Of a stretch of DNA of 64,000 nt, positions 27,444 to 35,165 are shown piece by piece. A program made the position numbers and the translations under genes. The stretch's first letter is position 1. Each line of letters opens with the position of its first letter. Below the pieces are notes generated by a model that was not told the DNA's origin, made no database searches, and was given only the letters and a program-made list of their open reading frames with translations. Source of the DNA: Bizionia sp. M204 (GTDB taxonomy: Bacteria > Bacteroidota > Bacteroidia > Flavobacteriales > Flavobacteriaceae); the NCBI RefSeq assembly GCF_023205095.1, contig NZ_CP046242.1, positions 398,501 through 462,500 on the forward strand. Reading direction: 5' to 3'.

Positions 27444-27451
27444 TAACTTTG
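27444..27451 (+). promoter_or_regulatory. -7 element for ruvX
   Basis: TAACTTTG matches TAnnTTTG and lies 7 bp upstream of the ATG at 27459, so the transcript would be nearly leaderless. The -33 element is unclear. Confidence 0.45.
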
Positions 27452-27458
27452 CCTCTAT

Positions 27459-27869
27459 ATGGGACGTATACTTGCAATAGATTTCGGAAAAGTTAGAACA
27501 GGAATAGCTGTTACAGATGAGATGCAAATCATAGCATCTGGCCTAACGACGGTAGATACCAAGAAGCTGATTAGCTTTTTAATGGATTATGTTAAAACGG
27601 AATCGGTAGAGTTATTTGTGGTTGGCGAACCAAAACAAATGAATAATCAGGCATCTGAAAGTGAAGCACTTATTTTACCATTTTTAGAAAAGTTACAAAA
27701 ATCAATTCCTCAAATCCCTATTGCACGTGTTGATGAGCGATTTACATCTAAAATGGCTTTTCAGACCATGATAGACAGTGGTTTATCTAAAAAGAAACGC
27801 CAAAATAAAGCATTGGTTGATGAAATTAGTGCGACGTTAATTCTTCAAAGCTATTTGAGTTCTAAATAG
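27459..27869 (+). CDS. ruvX: Holliday junction resolvase-like RuvX (YqgF family)
   Basis: 136 residues. RNase H-like fold: GRILAIDFGKVRTGIAVTD (first catalytic Asp), ELFVVGEPKQMNNQ, IARVDERFTSKMA, and the final acidic region KALVDEISATLILQSYL. In other bacteria YqgF processes the 16S rRNA 5' end, and a Holliday junction nuclease activity has also been described. Normal length. Single gene. Confidence 0.94.
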   Translation: MGRILAIDFGKVRTGIAVTDEMQIIASGLTTVDTKKLISFLMDYVKTESVELFVVGEPKQMNNQASESEALILPFLEKLQKSIPQIPIARVDERFTSKMAFQTMIDSGLSKKKRQNKALVDEISATLILQSYLSSK

Positions 27870-27969
27870 TTTTTTCTGTAATTATTTTGTAATTCCGTTT
27901 ATCCGGTGTATTTTAAGAATATACCGCAAAGACTAGTTGGAATATCGTTTTTATTAGTCGTTTGGCTAA

Positions 27970-28010
27970 TATTTTTGACAGTGAACTTGCGTTAGAAGTA
28001 TTTTTGACAG
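27970..28010 (+). promoter_or_regulatory. Two tandem promoter-like elements TATTTTTGACAG
   Basis: The same 12-mer TATTTTTGACAG occurs at 27970-27981 and 27999-28010, 29 bp apart. Each contains a TAnnTTTG -7 element. They lie 20-49 bp upstream of the ATG at 28030, which suggests two start sites or one duplicated control element. Confidence 0.55.
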
Positions 28011-28029
28011 AAACCCAATTACGTTTATT

Positions 28030-28626
28030 ATGAAAAAAAACTACATGTTAATGATGCTGTTTGCATCGTTTTTATTTTTTAACCAAGTACAAGCCCAGGT
28101 CTGTCCAGATAACGGATTTTCAAACTCCACCTCTTTGTTCTTCTTTTATGATGCCGGAGCTCCACCATGTGTTGATAGACCAACGACTATCACTGTGGCT
28201 GGTAGTGTTTTTAATTTAATTACTTGTGATAGCTCGTCAGCAGTTTATGATATTGAGCCTGGAGACACACCAATTGCGGATATCACATCATTTACGGCCG
28301 ATTTTGGAGCCGCAACTTGCGAGTACATCAATGGAAACTTGACAAATGAAACCTTATCTATGGAATCTATTGACAAAGCTTTAAATAATTTTACAGTTTT
28401 TCCTAACCCAGTAGTTCAAGGTAATTCATTACATGTTGTTTTTGGAAGCAATCTAAATGCTGAAATCAATTTGTTTTCAGTAACAGGAAAGCGCGTTTTA
28501 ACCAATACCGTTTCTAATTTGGCGAGAAAACAATTAGAAATTTCTAATTTGCCGAATGGCGTATATTTGTTACAAGTAGAAAGTGGATCTTCTACCGTTT
28601 CAAAAAAGGTTGTAATCATGAAGTAA
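28030..28626 (+). CDS. Small secreted protein with T9SS type A sorting domain
   Basis: 198 residues. Signal peptide at residues 1-22 (MLMMLFASFLFFNQVQA, then Q). The middle part, about residues 25-110, is short and Cys-containing (four Cys) and belongs to no family I know. The last 75 residues are a clear type A C-terminal sorting domain: FTVFPNPVVQGNSLHV, INLFSVTGKRVL, LPNGVYLLQVESG, and VSKKVVIMK. Exported by T9SS and probably attached to or released from the surface. It has its own promoters and terminator, so it is monocistronic. Confidence 0.85.
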   Translation: MKKNYMLMMLFASFLFFNQVQAQVCPDNGFSNSTSLFFFYDAGAPPCVDRPTTITVAGSVFNLITCDSSSAVYDIEPGDTPIADITSFTADFGAATCEYINGNLTNETLSMESIDKALNNFTVFPNPVVQGNSLHVVFGSNLNAEINLFSVTGKRVLTNTVSNLARKQLEISNLPNGVYLLQVESGSSTVSKKVVIMK

Positions 28627-28651
28627 ACATTTAAGTTTTATAAAAAAAAGG

Positions 28652-28679
28652 CCTCTTACAATTTGTAGGAGGTTTTTTT
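28652..28679 (+). terminator. Rho-independent terminator
   Basis: A 9-bp stem CCTCTTACA/TGTAGGAGG with one G-U pair and a 3-nt loop, followed by seven T. It lies 25 bp after the stop at 28626. Confidence 0.85.
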
Positions 28680-29148
28680 GATATCCGTTAAAAAAAAGCG
28701 GTAGATAATAGAATCAGGTTTATGTGTTAAGTTTTATAGTAAAACAACTGCCATAGAAGCCTAAACTTTTATAACTTTACTCATTGGTTTATTTATTTTT
28801 CTTATTTCATAATAAGTTCTCGCTAATAAAATCAGGAACTTTCACCCAAGCGTTTCGTTTAAATATCCAATTTACCGTTTATCGAACAGGGTTGTTTTTG
28901 GTCTGTTTTTATATTGTTTTGAATTCAAAAATAGTATGCCACATCCCAATTATGTAAGGTTTGTAGCTACTTTTTATTATTAAAAAATCGATTAAATGTC
29001 GTTTGTTAAGGTCTATTAACAGTGCGTTTATCGATGAAATACACGGCTTTGTCTTGTTAACGATTATATCTCGTGTTTCAACAAATTAATTATATACTTA
29101 CCGTTTATCGATGTTATATTTGTCCTGTTCAATTAAAGTAACATAGTA
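28680..29148 (+). promoter_or_regulatory. 469-bp gene-free region with three CGTTTATCGA sites
   Basis: No open reading frame of note. The 10-mer CGTTTATCGA occurs in the same orientation at 28875-28884, 29025-29034 and 29102-29111. The first and third copies share the longer TTACCGTTTATCGA. The third copy is 3 bp upstream of a -7 element (TATATTTG, 29115-29122) that serves the 29149 gene. I infer a long regulatory region with repeated activator sites. The rest holds nothing I can name. Confidence 0.55.
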
Positions 29149-29394
29149 ATGAAACAGTTTTTATTAATCGGAATTTTTACAGTATTAAGTTTAACAAGTA
29201 TGCAAGCTCAATCTTCTAGTAAAATTGAAGATATTAAGAAAATAGCGCCTACTACCCAAACGACTACAGATGTAAAATCGGATTCTATTGAGATAGCTGC
29301 TAAAAAGAAGGATATATTAACCAATAAGATTGAATCTAAATTAAACGGAAAAATAAATTTATTTGTTTTAAAAGAAACACGACTTATTTGCTAA
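29149..29394 (+). CDS. Small secreted protein of unknown function
   Basis: 81 residues. A good signal peptide (MKQFLLIGIFTVLSLTSMQAQ, cleavage after about residue 20), then a Ser/Thr/Lys-rich polar stretch (IAPTTQTTTDVKSDSIEIAAKKKD) and a short C-terminus. It is preceded by a TATATTTG -7 element and followed by a strong terminator, so a real transcription unit is likely. No domain recognised. It could be the remnant of a longer protein. The exceptionally long upstream region hints at tight regulation. Confidence 0.65.
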   Translation: MKQFLLIGIFTVLSLTSMQAQSSSKIEDIKKIAPTTQTTTDVKSDSIEIAAKKKDILTNKIESKLNGKINLFVLKETRLIC

Positions 29395-29423
29395 AAATAT
29401 TGAAGTTTTAAACATACACTACT

Positions 29424-29450
29424 AAACTCCTTTTTTAAAGGAGTTTTTTT
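29424..29450 (+). terminator. Rho-independent terminator
   Basis: A perfect 10-bp stem AAACTCCTTT/AAAGGAGTTT with a TTT loop and further T residues, 30 bp after the 29394 stop. Confidence 0.85.
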
Positions 29451-29473
29451 ATAGGTATAATTAAGAAGAATTG

Positions 29474-29481
29474 TATTTTTG
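29474..29481 (+). promoter_or_regulatory. -7 element for def
   Basis: TATTTTTG matches TAnnTTTG, 26 bp upstream of the ATG at 29508. No clear -33 TTG. Confidence 0.45.
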
Positions 29482-29507
29482 CAAAGAATTAATAGATAAG
29501 AAAATCC

Positions 29508-30098
29508 ATGATATTACCTGTTGTAGCCTATGGCGATCCTGTATTAAAAAAAGTAGGAAAAGAAATTGCAAAAGATTACCCAAAACTTGATGAGTTGTTA
29601 GCGAACATGTATGAAACCATGTACAATGCGTTTGGTGTTGGTCTTGCTGCGCCACAAATAGGTTTAGATATTCGTTTGTTTCTAGTAGATACATCTCCTT
29701 TTGCGGAAGATGATGTGTTATCAGAGGAAGAACAGGCCTTTTTAAAGGATTTTAAGCAAACTTTTATAAATGCTAAAATACTAGAGGAAACGGGCGATGA
29801 ATGGGCGTTTAATGAAGGTTGTTTAAGTATTCCAGATGTTCGGGAAGATGTGTTTAGAAAACCAACAATTACGATAGAGTTTTACGATGAAAATTTTGAA
29901 AAGCATACCAAAACCTATGATGGGTTAGTAGCACGTGTAATTCAACATGAATACGATCATATTGAAGGTGTTTTGTTTACAGATAAGCTATCATCATTAA
30001 AAAAACGATTAATAAAAAGTAAACTTTCAAACATTTCTAAAGGAAAAATTAATGTGGATTATCGCATGCGTTTCCCAAGTCAAAAAAAGAAACGATAA
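29508..30098 (+). CDS. def: Peptide deformylase
   Basis: 196 residues. Removes the N-formyl group from nascent proteins in the cytoplasm. All three family motifs are present: GVGLAAPQ (residues 43-50), EGCLS with metal-ligand Cys105, and QHEYDH with His147 and His151 around the catalytic Glu. An insertion at about residues 62-82 (FAEDDVLSEEEQ) is usual in Bacteroidota deformylases. First of a possible two-gene unit with the DUF5606 gene 53 bp downstream. Confidence 0.96.
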   Translation: MILPVVAYGDPVLKKVGKEIAKDYPKLDELLANMYETMYNAFGVGLAAPQIGLDIRLFLVDTSPFAEDDVLSEEEQAFLKDFKQTFINAKILEETGDEWAFNEGCLSIPDVREDVFRKPTITIEFYDENFEKHTKTYDGLVARVIQHEYDHIEGVLFTDKLSSLKKRLIKSKLSNISKGKINVDYRMRFPSQKKKR

Positions 30099-30151
30099 TA
30101 TTTGTTTAACATCAGTAAACGTTTGATATTTGCCCTCTTTAAAATGAAAAT

Positions 30152-30583
30152 ATGAGTCTAGAAAAAATATTATCAATAGCAGGAAAACCAGGATTGTATA
30201 AAATGATTGCCCAAACACGAGGTGGCTTTGTAGCCGAATCGTTGTTAGATGGTAAAAAAATGTCTGTAGGCATTCATCATAATGTAAGTATCTTGAGCGA
30301 AATTGCTATTTATACACTTACCGAAGAAAAACCGTTACGTGAGGTTTTTAAATTGATTAAAGAAAAAGAATCAGGTAACGAAACATCTATTAGTCATAAA
30401 GAAAGTAAAGACAAATTAGAAGAATATTTCTTTGAAGTTTTACCAGATTATGATGAAGATCGAGTGTACGCTAGTGATATTAAAAAAATTATTCAGTGGT
30501 ATAATTTACTTCAAAAAAATGACTTGTTAGATTTGGAGGTAGAAGCTGGAACCGAAGCTGTAACAGCGGACGAAGAAGAATAA
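30152..30583 (+). CDS. DUF5606 domain protein
   Basis: 143 residues. MSLEKILSIAGKPGLYKMIAQTRGGFVAESLLDGKKMSVG, followed by VSILSEIAIYTLTEEKPLREVF, matches the Bacteroidota-restricted DUF5606 family, normally encoded next to def as here. The N-terminal half looks like a small beta-barrel. The C-terminal half (YFFEVLPDYDEDRVYASDIKKIIQWYNLL) is helical and ends in an acidic tail. Biochemical function unknown; no membrane segment or signal peptide, so cytoplasmic. Confidence 0.85.
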   Translation: MSLEKILSIAGKPGLYKMIAQTRGGFVAESLLDGKKMSVGIHHNVSILSEIAIYTLTEEKPLREVFKLIKEKESGNETSISHKESKDKLEEYFFEVLPDYDEDRVYASDIKKIIQWYNLLQKNDLLDLEVEAGTEAVTADEEE

Positions 30584-30607
30584 GACCATTTATTATTTTG
30601 AATATAA

Positions 30608-30641
30608 AAAATCCAGTAATGCTTTTGCCTTACTGGATTTT
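30608..30641 (+). terminator. Rho-independent terminator
   Basis: A 12-bp perfect stem AAAATCCAGTAA/TTACTGGATTTT with a 10-nt loop and a T-run, 24 bp after the DUF5606 stop. Confidence 0.88.
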
Positions 30642-30700
30642 TTAGTTTGTTATAATCCTAAAGACACTAAATTTAATTGTAATTTTATCAAAAACCAATT

Positions 30701-31474
30701 ATGAATACCAGAGAAGATCAACTCAAAGCTTTCGGTAGATTATTAACCATTATGGACGAGCTGCGTGTGCAATGTCCTTGGGATAAAAAGCAAACTATGG
30801 AAACTTTAAGGCACTTGACCATAGAAGAAACCTATGAATTAGGCGATGCTATTTTAGATAACGATTTAGAGGAAGTCAAAAAGGAATTGGGTGATGTGCT
30901 GTTGCATATTGTTTTTTATTCTAAAATTGGAAGCGAAACGAATGATTTTGACATTGCGGATGTTTGTAATAGCATTTGCGAGAAACTTATTCATAGACAT
31001 CCACATATTTATGGTGATGTTAAAGTGGATAATGAAGCAGATGTAAAACGAAACTGGGAAAATTTAAAACTTAAAGAAGGCAAAACGAGTGTCCTGGAAG
31101 GTGTTCCAAAAAGTTTGCCAGCATTGGTAAAGGCAAGTAGGATTCAGGAAAAAGTTGCAGGAGTAGGATTCGATTGGGAGGAGCCAAATCAGGTTTGGGA
31201 AAAAGTGGAGGAGGAGCTTCAGGAATTTAAAGATGAAGTGAACGCTGGTAATCAAGAAGCTATGGAGAGTGAATTTGGCGATGTCCTGTTTTCTATGGTA
31301 AATTACGCACGATTTTTAAAAATTAACCCAGAAAACGCTCTTGAACGCACTAATAAAAAATTTACCAAGCGCTTTCAATACTTGGAAGCAAAAGCGAAAT
31401 CTTTAAACAAAAACCTCAAAGACATGACTTTGGGTGAAATGGACGTTTTTTGGGAAGAAGCTAAAAAGCGGTAA
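30701..31474 (+). CDS. mazG: Nucleoside triphosphate pyrophosphohydrolase MazG
   Basis: 257 residues. Hydrolyses (d)NTPs to monophosphates and pyrophosphate (house-cleaning). Two MazG folds: the first has CPWDKKQTMETL, TIEETYELGDAI and EEVKKELGDVLLHIVFYSKI (metal-binding E..E..D set). The second has VEEELQEFKDEV and ESEFGDVLFSMVNYARF. Full length compared with E. coli MazG. The final codons (FWEEAKKR plus stop) are the first unit of the 62-bp tandem array that follows, so the array starts within this gene but does not change the protein. Confidence 0.94.
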   Translation: MNTREDQLKAFGRLLTIMDELRVQCPWDKKQTMETLRHLTIEETYELGDAILDNDLEEVKKELGDVLLHIVFYSKIGSETNDFDIADVCNSICEKLIHRHPHIYGDVKVDNEADVKRNWENLKLKEGKTSVLEGVPKSLPALVKASRIQEKVAGVGFDWEEPNQVWEKVEEELQEFKDEVNAGNQEAMESEFGDVLFSMVNYARFLKINPENALERTNKKFTKRFQYLEAKAKSLNKNLKDMTLGEMDVFWEEAKKR

Positions 31475-32005
31475 TTGAAAACCGTTTTTCAGGTTTTCAA
31501 ATAGTTTCATATTGGGAAGAAGCTAAAAAGCGGTAATTGAAAACCGTTTTTCAGGTTTTCAAATAGTTTCATATTGGGAAGAAGCTAAAAAGCGGTAATT
31601 GAAAACCGTTTTTCAGGTTTTCAAATAGTTTCATATTGGGAAGAAGCTAAAAAGCGGTAATTGAAAACCGTTTTTCAGGTTTTCAAATAGTTTCATAATG
31701 GGAAGAAGCTAAAAAGCGGTAATTGAAAACCGTTTTTCAGGTTTTCAAATAGTTTCATAATGGGAAGAAACTAAAAAGCGGTAATTGAAAACCGTTTTTC
31801 AGGTTTTCAAATAGTTTCATAATGGGAAGAAGCTAAAAAGCGGTAATTGAAAACTGTTTTTCAGGTTTTCAAATAGTTTCATAATGGGAAGAAACTAAAA
31901 AGCGGTATTTGAAAACCGTTTTTCAGGTTTTCAAATAGTTTCATAATGGGAAGAAGCTAAAAAGCGGTAATTGAAAACCGTTTTTCAGGTTTTCAATAGC
32001 TTCAA
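31451..32005 (+). repeat. Nine-copy 62-bp tandem repeat array derived from the mazG 3' end
   Basis: Copies begin at 31451, 31513, 31575, 31637, 31699, 31761, 31823, 31885 and 31947; the spacing is exactly 62 bp throughout. Each unit starts TGGGAAGAAGCTAAAAAGCG (the mazG codons for WEEAKKR, then the stop) and continues into a hairpin-forming 3' segment. The first copy is the real gene end. The last copy decays after about 32001 (TTTTCAATAGCTTCAAC). Single-base variants distinguish copies: CATAT or CATAA at the junction, GAAGCT or GAAACT, one ACTG and one TATT. No spacers occur, so this is not CRISPR. Non-coding and 3'-UTR-like. Confidence 0.97.
31476..31498 (+). terminator. Hairpin after the mazG stop (first of nine repeated copies)
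   Basis: TTGAAAACC and GGTTTTCAA form a perfect 9-bp stem around an 8-nt loop containing TTTTT. An alternative stem pairs CGGT just before the mazG stop with ACCG, followed by TTTTT, which looks more like a classic terminator. The two stems share bases and exclude each other. The same pair recurs in nearly every 62-bp unit. Confidence 0.5.
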
Positions 32006-32256
32006 CTTTGGTGAATGTAAAAATATGTAATTTTATTTTGCTGATTTTTAGTTTGATAGGTTTTTATTAAGTCTTGTTTTAAAAAACTTTCAACCCAAAA
32101 GATCCAAATCAATTTTCTGTGCGTATATATTATAATTGTACGTTGAAAAAGTAGATTAATAGCATAATCAAAAATTATCTTTCCTTATAACGTACATGTA
32201 GGTAGAATTAGTTGTTTAGGTTGGGACAAAACAACTATTAGTTAGTTTAGTTAGAA
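32006..32256. other. Gene-free stretch between the repeat array and the DUF349 terminator
   Basis: No ORF, tRNA or clear promoter is seen. One 8-bp inverted pair (TGTACGTT at 32137-32144 and AACGTACA at 32189-32196, 44 bp between arms) and a repetitive TTAGTTAG stretch at 32239-32254 are the only structure. Confidence 0.6.
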
Positions 32257-32296
32257 AAAATCCTGCTTGACGTTCTTATGCGACAAGCAGGATTTT
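32257..32296 (-). terminator. Rho-independent terminator of the DUF349 gene
   Basis: A 13-bp perfect stem AAAATCCTGCTTG/CAAGCAGGATTTT with a 14-nt loop. The T-run is on the minus strand, 33 bp past the stop at 32330. Confidence 0.88.
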
Positions 32297-32329
32297 GTAT
32301 TTGAGACCTTTATGGTTTGTGGTGTCTTT

Positions 32330-34324
32330 CTAATATAATTCTTTAATTTTGCGCAATTTGGTTTTCCACAATTTCAAATCTTGCTTGTGTTTTTCAATAT
32401 TTTTATGAACGTCTTGTACCAAAGGATTTTCATCATTAACATTCTGAAAAAATTGCAAGTTGTTTTCCAACTGATTTATTTCTGCTTTAATTTCAGTAAT
32501 ACGCTTTCTAATAAAAATACGCTCATTGTCTAAATGCCTAGAATCTTGTGCATTATTAAGGGATTCTAACTTGGTTTCAAACTTGATTAGTTCGGCTTCA
32601 TTTTTATTTAAATTCAATTTTTTGAAAACACCATCCAAGGCTTTATTTAATTTTCCTTCAATATAACGCTTGTTTGAGGGAACATTACCAACCGACTTCC
32701 AGTTTTCAATAAAGGATTTAACGGTTGCTAAATCTGTTTCCTTGTCACCAGATAATTCCAAGGTTTTCAATTCCTCAAGCAATTGCACTTTTTTGGTAAA
32801 AGCTTCATTGCCTTCCGCGTTTACGGCATCTTTAGCCTTGTGCAAACGGTCAAAATAATAGTTGCAAGCTGTTTTAAACTGTTTCCAGATTTTATCACTA
32901 TTCTTCCGAGGTACATGACCAATTTTCTTCCAATCGCTTTGAATTTTCTTCATTAAAGCTGTAGTGCTTTCAAAATCCTCACTATCTTTATTGTCTTCTG
33001 CTATTTGAATTAAATCCATTTTCTTTTGAAGATTATCAAACTGCGATTTCTTTAAATTTTTATAAAAAGCATTTTTCTTGCGATTAAAGTTTCTTACTGC
33101 ATCTTTAAATTTTGCCCAAGTTTCCTCATTTACCTTAATAGGCACTTTTCCAGCACTGAAAAATAAATTGCGAAATTGCTCCACATCTTTAATGCTATTT
33201 TGCCAACCATTATGTGAATCAGCTCCTTTTTCACTGATTTTGTTGATCTGAAGAATTATTTCATTTTTAACTTCTAAATTCTTCTCGTAAACTTGATCTA
33301 ATTCAGCAAAATAAACTTGGCGCCTGTCATGAATGGTTTTCGTGGCAGCTTTAAAACGGTCCCATACGGCTTCACGATGTTCCTTATCAACAGGGCCCAA
33401 TTCTTCCTTCCACATTTTATGTAGCACCTGTAACTCTCTAAATGCACGATTTAAATCTTCGTCTTTTGCTAACTCTTCAGCACGCTCAATAATTTTTAAT
33501 TTCTGATCTAAATTATGTTTGAAATCTAAATCCCGTAAATCCCGATTTAAATGTAGAAAATCATAAAAAACCTCAACATGATGATGGTAACTATTCCAAG
33601 CATTATTGTATTTGTCACGTGGAATTGGGCCAGCCGTTTTCCAACGATCTTGGAGTTCCTTAAAGTGTTTATAGGTAGTATTTATATTTTCCTCATCATT
33701 AAATAATCCTTTTATTTCTTCAATAATTTGAAGCCTATTGGCTAAATTATCTTTTAGGTTATTTTCTATGTTTTTATGATGCGTGTGTAGTTTGCCTTTG
33801 TAATCTTTGTATATATCTTTAAAACGTTTTTGCAGCGGACTGGAAAAAAAGAAATCGATTTCATTTCCGCCTTCGTTTAAAAATTCTTCCTTTTTCTCGT
33901 CTAGTAAAGTGTTAAACTGCGATTTAAATTCCGAACGAATTTCCTCTACTTGCTTTTTAATGGCTTGCACTTTATGGTTTGTAACCAAATGTTCCAGCTC
34001 CTTCACCAAGGCTTCCATAGACATTTTATCATAGTCTTTTTCTTCAATATGATGCCTGTCTGCATTGCCTTCATCCTCGGCGTCTTCCGCATTGGATTCT
34101 TCAATCTCATTAATGACTTCATCATGATCTTCGGTAACCGTTTCTGCTGCTTTTTCAGTTTCATTTGCTGTTTCAGCTTCTACAGGTATTTCTATTTTTT
34201 CTATGGCTTCTGAAGGTGATGATTCATTTGCAACGTCCTGGTTTTCTTGAACGTTTTCAGTAGTTTCCGGTTGTAACTCTTCTGGTTTTCCATCTGCTTT
34301 TGGCAGGTTATCGTGCTCTGACAT
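32330..34324 (-). CDS. DUF349 repeat protein
   Basis: 664 residues. The N-terminal 100 residues are acidic and low-complexity (many Glu, Thr, Asn). From about 180 to 600 five DUF349 repeats follow, each with a ...W...G.VP+....W..F pattern (for example LQDRWKTAGPIPRDKYNNAW, IQSDWKKIGHVPRKNSDKIW, FIENWKSVGNVPSNK). A C-terminal coiled coil is likely (residues 600-664, charged heptads). No signal peptide, so cytoplasmic. The family is widespread in Bacteroidota without an established biochemical role; a nucleic-acid-related role is only a guess. Monocistronic with its own terminator. Confidence 0.88.
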   Translation of the reverse strand: MSEHDNLPKADGKPEELQPETTENVQENQDVANESSPSEAIEKIEIPVEAETANETEKAAETVTEDHDEVINEIEESNAEDAEDEGNADRHHIEEKDYDKMSMEALVKELEHLVTNHKVQAIKKQVEEIRSEFKSQFNTLLDEKKEEFLNEGGNEIDFFFSSPLQKRFKDIYKDYKGKLHTHHKNIENNLKDNLANRLQIIEEIKGLFNDEENINTTYKHFKELQDRWKTAGPIPRDKYNNAWNSYHHHVEVFYDFLHLNRDLRDLDFKHNLDQKLKIIERAEELAKDEDLNRAFRELQVLHKMWKEELGPVDKEHREAVWDRFKAATKTIHDRRQVYFAELDQVYEKNLEVKNEIILQINKISEKGADSHNGWQNSIKDVEQFRNLFFSAGKVPIKVNEETWAKFKDAVRNFNRKKNAFYKNLKKSQFDNLQKKMDLIQIAEDNKDSEDFESTTALMKKIQSDWKKIGHVPRKNSDKIWKQFKTACNYYFDRLHKAKDAVNAEGNEAFTKKVQLLEELKTLELSGDKETDLATVKSFIENWKSVGNVPSNKRYIEGKLNKALDGVFKKLNLNKNEAELIKFETKLESLNNAQDSRHLDNERIFIRKRITEIKAEINQLENNLQFFQNVNDENPLVQDVHKNIEKHKQDLKLWKTKLRKIKELY

Positions 34325-34427
34325 TTTGTAAATGTGTTAGTTTTTTAAAATAACTCTAGCGTTAAAGATAACAACAACTACAATAACTACAAAAGGTTAA
34401 CCCGTATTAATGTTACAAATGGTGTAA

Positions 34428-35165
34428 TTAGTATGTGTTCCAAATACGCCATGCTTTCTCTGCTTGGAATTTCAACATTTGTAAACCGTTAATGGTAGTC
34501 GCGTTTTTAAGGTTGCCATATTTTAAAAACTGGGTCTCTTCAGGATTGTAAATTAAATCGTAAAGAATGTGGTCTTTTGTAAGAAATTCATACGGGAGGT
34601 TAGGAGCGTCCGTGATATTTGGGAAGGTTCCTAAAGGCGTGCAATTTATTATAATTAAATGCTTGGAAATGGTAGCTCCCTTTAATTCATTATAAGTTAA
34701 ATATTCAGGATTTTCACGTGTTCTAGACACAAATTTGTAGGATATGCCTAATTCATCCAATGTAAAAGCTATGGCTTTACTAGCGCCTCCTGTTCCTAAA
34801 ATTAAGGCATGTCTATGAGTAGGCCGTACATGTGGTTTTAATGATTTTTTAAAACCATAACAATCCGTATTATAACCTACTAATTCACCTTTTTTAGTGC
34901 GTTTTATGGTATTTACAGCACCTATTTTATGTGCTTTTTTGTGGAGCTTATCTAAATAAGGAATAATGGTTTCTTTATAAGGAATCGTCACATTTAACCC
35001 GACTATTTCAGTACTTTCAAAAATGCTTAAAACGTCTTCAATATTTGGGATATCAAAATTTTCATAAGAGGCGTCTGTAATAGCTTCCGACGAAAATTTA
35101 TTGGAGAAATAATTTTGAGAGAACGAATACGAAATATTCTTACCAATTAATCCGAATTTACGCAT
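34428..35165 (-). CDS. aroE: Shikimate dehydrogenase
   Basis: 245 residues. NADP-dependent reduction of 3-dehydroshikimate in aromatic amino-acid synthesis. Motifs: FGLIGKNISYSFSQNYF (shikimate-binding Ser pair), GLNVTIPYKETIIPYLD (catalytic Lys), GAVNTI, GYNTDCYGF (Asp pair), and ALILGTGGASKAIAFTL (NADP-binding glycine loop). Slightly short, as usual in Bacteroidota. It overlaps the end of the upstream DUF368 gene by 8 bp, so it is the last gene of that operon. aroK lies elsewhere, at 60435. Confidence 0.94.
   Translation of the reverse strand: MRKFGLIGKNISYSFSQNYFSNKFSSEAITDASYENFDIPNIEDVLSIFESTEIVGLNVTIPYKETIIPYLDKLHKKAHKIGAVNTIKRTKKGELVGYNTDCYGFKKSLKPHVRPTHRHALILGTGGASKAIAFTLDELGISYKFVSRTRENPEYLTYNELKGATISKHLIIINCTPLGTFPNITDAPNLPYEFLTKDHILYDLIYNPEETQFLKYGNLKNATTINGLQMLKFQAEKAWRIWNTY

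Noticed and set aside
31451-32005. CRISPR array
   Set aside because: Units are 62 bp and directly abutting with no unique spacers, they begin inside the mazG coding end, and no cas gene is near.
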